In this document: piece by piece, positions 13,967 to 16,870 of the stretch
How the letters are laid out: the number at the start of each line of letters is the position of its first letter
How positions within the stretch are numbered: position 1 is the stretch's first letter
Origin: Gemmatimonadota bacterium
GTDB lineage: Bacteria; Gemmatimonadota; Gemmatimonadetes; Longimicrobiales; RSA9
Direction of reading: 5' to 3'
Assembly (NCBI GenBank): GCA_019689775.1
Contig: JADGGV010000033.1
Location: forward strand, 1 to 16,870
Length of the DNA stretch: 16,870 nucleotides
Notes under the pieces: generated by a model
Seen by the model: the letters and a program-made list of their open reading frames with translations, nothing else
The model's database searches: none
Told to the model about the DNA's origin: nothing
Program-made: the position numbers and the translations under genes

Positions 13967-14506
13967 TCATTGCGCTTCCGCGATGATGTCGTCCCCGTAC
14001 GCCGCGTGGACGAGGCCGTCCTGGCTCAGGACGATTTGGGTGCAATTGGCGACGGCGGGGGCGCGGACCGGATTGATTCCAAAGCGACGCATGTATTGGC
14101 GCAGCGCCCTGCCGCCCAGGCTGCGGCTCCCGTCCGGACCCGTCGCCCAGAGCAGGTAATGCGGGCGAACGCCGTCTTCGGCGAGCGAGTCGCACCACTG
14201 CGCGACGAACTGGGCATCTCCGCTCATGTGCCCCGCCGCCACCATGCTGAAGTCGGAGTTGGCAAAGAATACCCCACCGCAGCTCGCCAAGCCGGTTACG
14301 GCGATTGCCTCGCCCGGATCGATAGGAACCCACGAACTGAAATTGCCGAAACGCGCATCTTGTAGGGATGCGAAGGTCATATAGAAGTACATATTCGTCC
14401 TAATATTAAGAATGCACATGTACGGCGACAGGTCGAAATTCGTCTGAGCACCCGTCCTGACGTTGAACGCCACTCGCCGTCGCTGAGGACCGAGAAGGTA
14501 GGACAT
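13967..14506 (-). CDS. Unknown protein with a CheD/CNF-like Cys-His motif
   Basis: A 179-residue protein of no recognised family, from ATG at 14506 with GGAG about eight bases upstream. No signal peptide or membrane helix is evident. Residues 71-76 read TGLASC and His93 follows at +17 within SMVAAGHMSGDA. In the chemotaxis deamidase CheD the corresponding pattern is TLGLGSC with the catalytic His 17 residues after the Cys, and CNF-type toxins use the same Cys/His arrangement. This suggests a glutamine deamidase or related cysteine-hydrolase fold, but similarity outside the motif is not obvious. Base composition around 14260-14440 is clearly lower in GC than the surroundings, suggesting transfer. 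Neither a chemotaxis gene nor an immunity partner is adjacent. Confidence 0.65.
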   Translation of the reverse strand: MSYLLGPQRRRVAFNVRTGAQTNFDLSPYMCILNIRTNMYFYMTFASLQDARFGNFSSWVPIDPGEAIAVTGLASCGGVFFANSDFSMVAAGHMSGDAQFVAQWCDSLAEDGVRPHYLLWATGPDGSRSLGGRALRQYMRRFGINPVRAPAVANCTQIVLSQDGLVHAAYGDDIIAEAQ

Positions 14507-14954
14507 TGGGCGGCTCCGTGTGGGGGGTGAGCGTTTCCTGGCGCGAACACTTCGCGGGCGGCGCTCGATCCACGAATCCAGAGACTGCCGGGAATCCGCT
14601 CGACCGGGGGTGCGCCCACCCGTCGGATGGAGTGCCGGCGGGACTCGGAGGTCCTCGATGCCGTCGGGTGAGCGCGGGGGTAGCCTGCGGCGCAGGATAA
14701 GGCGTGCTGGTCTGCGGATCAACGTTGCTGCGCCCGCGCCTTACGTTCCGAGGCGGTCTCGAAGCTGCACCGGGCTCCCGGCGTGTTCGCCGACGTCCCT
14801 GGCGTCGCCTGAACCCAGGCCAGCCGCCCGACGCGGTGCGCTCCGTTCGGGGCGTCGACTCATGGGCTCATCATCGTATCCGGCGTCGAGCGGCAGGCCC
14901 CTGCCGCCGAGAGTGGGAGCCGGACGACGCCGCGGGGAAGCGGTCCGCTGTCCC

Positions 14955-14960
14955 TAGATT
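14955..14960 (+). promoter_or_regulatory. Possible -10 element of the lipoprotein gene
   Basis: TAGATT at 14955-14960 resembles a -10 hexamer and is an AT-rich interruption in GC-rich DNA, about 117 bases before the lipoprotein start. No clear -35 box is seen at the usual spacing, so this is tentative. Confidence 0.25.
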
Positions 14961-15064
14961 GGGGGACGGCGCGCTCCCCTCCGCGGACCCAGACTGCTCG
15001 CCGACCACGCGCGCCCGGTCCCGGCTCGACCCGACCCGGCGCCGCCCGCGCCCACGCTGCTCGC

Positions 15065-15069
15065 GGAGG
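15065..15069 (+). promoter_or_regulatory. Ribosome-binding site for a GTG start
   Basis: GGAGG at 15065-15069 lies seven bases before GTG at 15077 and decides that start, giving a proper lipoprotein signal peptide. Confidence 0.65.
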
Positions 15070-15076
15070 CACACCC

Positions 15077-15523
15077 GTGCCCAGATTCCTTCCCCGCCGC
15101 CGGCCGGCGCTCGCGCTCGTCGTCGTCGCCTGCGCCGCCGCCCTGCTGACCGCCTGCGGCGGCGGGGACTCCACAGGCCCCGACGCAGGCGGCGCCAGCA
15201 ACGTCACCGGCACCTACCGGCTCAAGACCGTGAACGGCCAGCCGCTCCCCGCGACGGTGGCGCAGACGCCGGTCCAGACGGAGCAGATCACCGACGGCTC
15301 CCTCGCCCTCGACGACGACGGCGCCTTCCGCGCCGTCATCACGCTGCGCCTCACCAGCACCGGCCAGCCCGTGGAGGTGTCGTCCGACACGATCGACGGT
15401 ACCTACACCACGAGCGGCTCCGGCCTCCAGCTCCGCGAGCCCGACGGCCCGACGATCCCCGCCACCGTGAGCGGCGGCCAGATCAGCTTCAGCATCGGCT
15501 GGACGCTGGTCTTCGCCCGCTGA
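15077..15523 (+). CDS. Small lipoprotein, lipocalin-like-length hypothetical
   Basis: A 148-residue exported lipoprotein. The N-terminus MPRFLPRRRPALALVVVA is basic then hydrophobic, and LTAC (24-27) is a lipobox placing the acylated Cys at 27. The mature protein begins CGGGDSTGP, a Gly/Ser/Asp tether often seen in Gemmatimonadota lipoproteins, then NVTGTYRLKTVNGQPLPATV, a beta-strand pattern common in small META- or lipocalin-like domains. Alternating strands such as GSLALDDDGAFRAVITLRL and DTIDGTYTTSGSGLQL continue to the end. A second domain is absent. The function is unknown, probably cell-envelope. It is followed immediately by an inverted permease fragment. Confidence 0.82.
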   Translation: MPRFLPRRRPALALVVVACAAALLTACGGGDSTGPDAGGASNVTGTYRLKTVNGQPLPATVAQTPVQTEQITDGSLALDDDGAFRAVITLRLTSTGQPVEVSSDTIDGTYTTSGSGLQLREPDGPTIPATVSGGQISFSIGWTLVFAR

Positions 15524-15539
15524 GCGCGGCCGCCCCGCG

Positions 15540-15690
15540 ACCCGGCTGGCGCCGGCGTCGTCGTGAGCGAGACGCTCGCCCACAGCACCTGGCCCGGCGG
15601 CGCGGTGGGCGAGGAGGTCGTCGTCGGAAGGACGCGGGCGCGCGTGGTCGGCGTCGTCGGCGACGCGCGCTACACGAAGGTCGACGACGC
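15540..15690 (+). pseudogene. Fragment of an ADOP/MacB-like permease periplasmic domain, inverted relative to its N-terminal half
   Basis: The plus-strand frame through 15540-15690 reads GAGVVVSETLAHSTWPGG, then ends RVVGVVGDARYTKVDD. These are the characteristic VxVSExLAxxxWPG and VVGVVGDxRY motifs of the second MacB periplasmic domain in roughly 800-residue ADOP permeases. Only about 50 residues remain; there is no start codon context of its own and it opens right after the lipoprotein stop. It abuts, head on, the truncated minus-strand permease near 15683, where a GTCGAC palindrome (15680-15685) lies. Confidence 0.7.
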
Positions 15691-16810
15691 CGACCAGCAC
15701 CGCGAGTGCAAAAGAGACCGCCAGCGCGCGGGCGTCGATCGCGATCGTCGGCGCGACCTCGGGCGGGACGAAACGACCGGCGAGCGCCTTTCCCCAGACC
15801 GCGACCACCGCGCCGAGCGCGCCGCCCGGGAGCGTCAGCGCGAGGCTCTCCACGACGAGCTGGCGGACGAGGTCGCATCGCCTCGCGCCGAGCGCGGCGC
15901 GCACGGCCAGGTCGCGTGCCCGGGACTGCGCGCGCACGAGGACGAGGTTCGCCAGGTTGCCGACGGCGATCAGGAAGACGAGGCCGACCGCGCCCAGCAG
16001 CAGCCACAGCTCCGACGACGAGATCCGCCGCGCCATCTCGGGGATCGAGTACGCCGTCGCGCTCCGCGGCTCGCGCCCGGCCGAGTCCGCGAGCGCGCTC
16101 GTGCGCGCGAGCCGGCGCAGCTCGGCCTTCGCCTGCGCGAGCGTGGCGCCCGGCCGGAGCCGGGCGAGGATGCTGGTGGAGGTGGGCGTAAGCTCGCGCG
16201 TCGCCGCGGAGAGGGGAACGACGACGTCGCCTGGAAGGCGCATGCCGGGCGGCATCACGCCCACGACGGTCGCCGTCGTCCCGGCGAGGCGCAGCGTCCG
16301 GCCGAGCACGGCGCGGTCGGCGCCGAAGCGCCGCACCCAGAACGGGTAGCTCAGCACGGCCGCCGGGCCCGCGCCGGCGACGTCGTCATCCGGAAGCAAC
16401 GTCCGCCCGAGCCGCGGCCGCGCACCCGCCACGCGGAAGTACCCGCCGCTCACAAGGCCGACGGTCGCCGAAACCGGCTCCGCGCTGCCGCGCAGCAGCG
16501 CCTCCGTCGAGCCCTCGAGCGCGAGCGACTCGATGCTGCGCAGCCGCCGCGCGCTCCAGTCGCGGAAGACGTCCTCGCCGATCGGGTATGCCGGCACCTC
16601 GTCGCCCACGGCCGTGCCGTAGATCCAGACCAGACGGTCGGGGTCGTCGTACGGTAGCGGCCGGAAGCGCGCCGCGTCGATCGCCGCGAACACGGACACG
16701 CACGCGCCGATCCCGATCGCGACGGAGAGGACGACCGTGACGGCGAAGCCGGGGCTCCTCCGGAGCGAGCGGAGCGTGAGACGGAGGTCGTGGAGTGCGG
16801 GGCCGGGCAT
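15680..16810 (-). pseudogene. N-terminal half of an ADOP-type ABC permease, truncated
   Basis: About 376 residues of an FtsX/MacB-like permease of the ADOP type (usually near 800 residues, with two periplasmic and two FtsX domains). Visible: HDLRLTLRSLRRSPGFAVTV start with TM1 (about 22-44), the first MacB periplasmic domain (45-255) with SGGYFRVAGARPRLGRTL and VVGVMPPGMRLP, then the first FtsX domain with TM helices at about 268-292, 321-344 and 361-376, including the RARDLAVRAALGARR loop (297-311). Recognisable sequence stops at VLVGVV (ending 15683); beyond this the open frame continues as non-homologous sequence antisense to the lipoprotein. No ribosome-binding site is evident before 16810. 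Probably non-functional. Confidence 0.8.
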
Positions 16811-16870
16811 GGACTCGGGCCTGGAGGGGTGGGAGGAGGCCGGGCGGAGCGTGGCCTGGAGGAAGCTTCG

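Larger units (their letters stand above)
14507..15076. other. 570-base gene-less gap between divergent genes
   Basis: No convincing gene is seen. It should hold the promoters of the minus-strand unknown gene and of the plus-strand lipoprotein. Small dyads occur: TAAGGCG (14698-14704) with CGCCTTA (14737-14743) around a central AACGTT, and CCTGC/GCAGG at 14684-14696. Open frames here are Arg/Pro-rich and lack ribosome-binding sites. Confidence 0.45.

Noticed and set aside
14698..14743. Integron attC-like site (TAAGGCG...CGCCTTA around AACGTT)
   Set aside because: The core sites do not match the RYYYAAC/GTTRRRY pattern at the right places, and no integrase or cassette is seen.
14954..15679. 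Extension of the permease frame to give a 618-residue protein
   Set aside because: After residue 376 the translation is low-complexity and antisense to the lipoprotein, which has a ribosome-binding site and lipobox; similarity to permeases ends at the junction.

Overview
The window is a very GC-rich bacterial chromosomal segment. The likely source is a Gemmatimonadota-type soil or sediment bacterium. This is inferred from the base composition, a lipoprotein whose mature end starts CGGGDSTGP, and a large MacB/FtsX-type permease of the ADOP kind, all common in that phylum. No rRNA or marker gene is present to prove the taxonomy.

Layout. Bases 1-1190 hold no convincing gene but are full of repeats. 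There are two 24-bp insertion-sequence-end-like repeats at 49-96, a pair of 33-bp inverted repeats (344-376 and 916-948, 31/33 identical), and between them an AT-rich patch, a degenerate 17-bp tandem array and a degenerate 32-bp tandem array. Plus-strand genes follow for a D-2-hydroxyacid dehydrogenase (1191-2192) and a small TatA-like/coiled-coil membrane protein (2271-2537). Next is a coupled minus-strand pair (3846-2618): an FMN split-barrel (pyridoxamine-phosphate-oxidase-like) protein and an unknown membrane-anchored protein. A gene-poor, repeat-bearing gap spans 3847-4614.

The centre (13827 down to 4615, all minus strand, mostly overlapping or a few bases apart) reads as one catabolic operon. 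In transcription order it encodes an SDR dehydrogenase, a Rid-family protein, an enoyl-CoA hydratase, an acyl-CoA dehydrogenase, a fused FAD-monooxygenase/Old-Yellow-Enzyme reductase (2-aminobenzoyl-CoA monooxygenase/reductase type), half of a VOC protein, tryptophan 2,3-dioxygenase, a glucose/sorbosone-dehydrogenase-like lipoprotein and a kynureninase-like enzyme. Together these suggest tryptophan -> N-formylkynurenine -> kynurenine -> anthranilate (+ alanine), then anthraniloyl-CoA -> dearomatised 2-amino-5-oxo-cyclohexene-carbonyl-CoA -> beta-oxidation-like ring cleavage. Two expected steps are not encoded here: kynurenine formamidase and anthranilate-CoA ligase. The operon carries a long (CTCTTG)n/(CAAGAG)n inverted repeat and a GC-rich hairpin between its second and third genes.

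The right end (13967-16870) is an accessory-looking patch. It contains a lower-GC gene of unknown function whose Cys-17-His arrangement resembles CheD/CNF-type glutamine deamidases, a 570-base gap, a small lipoprotein, and a wrecked ADOP permease. The permease's N-terminal half lies on the minus strand and collides near 15683 with a plus-strand fragment of an ADOP second periplasmic domain, which points to an inversion plus deletion.
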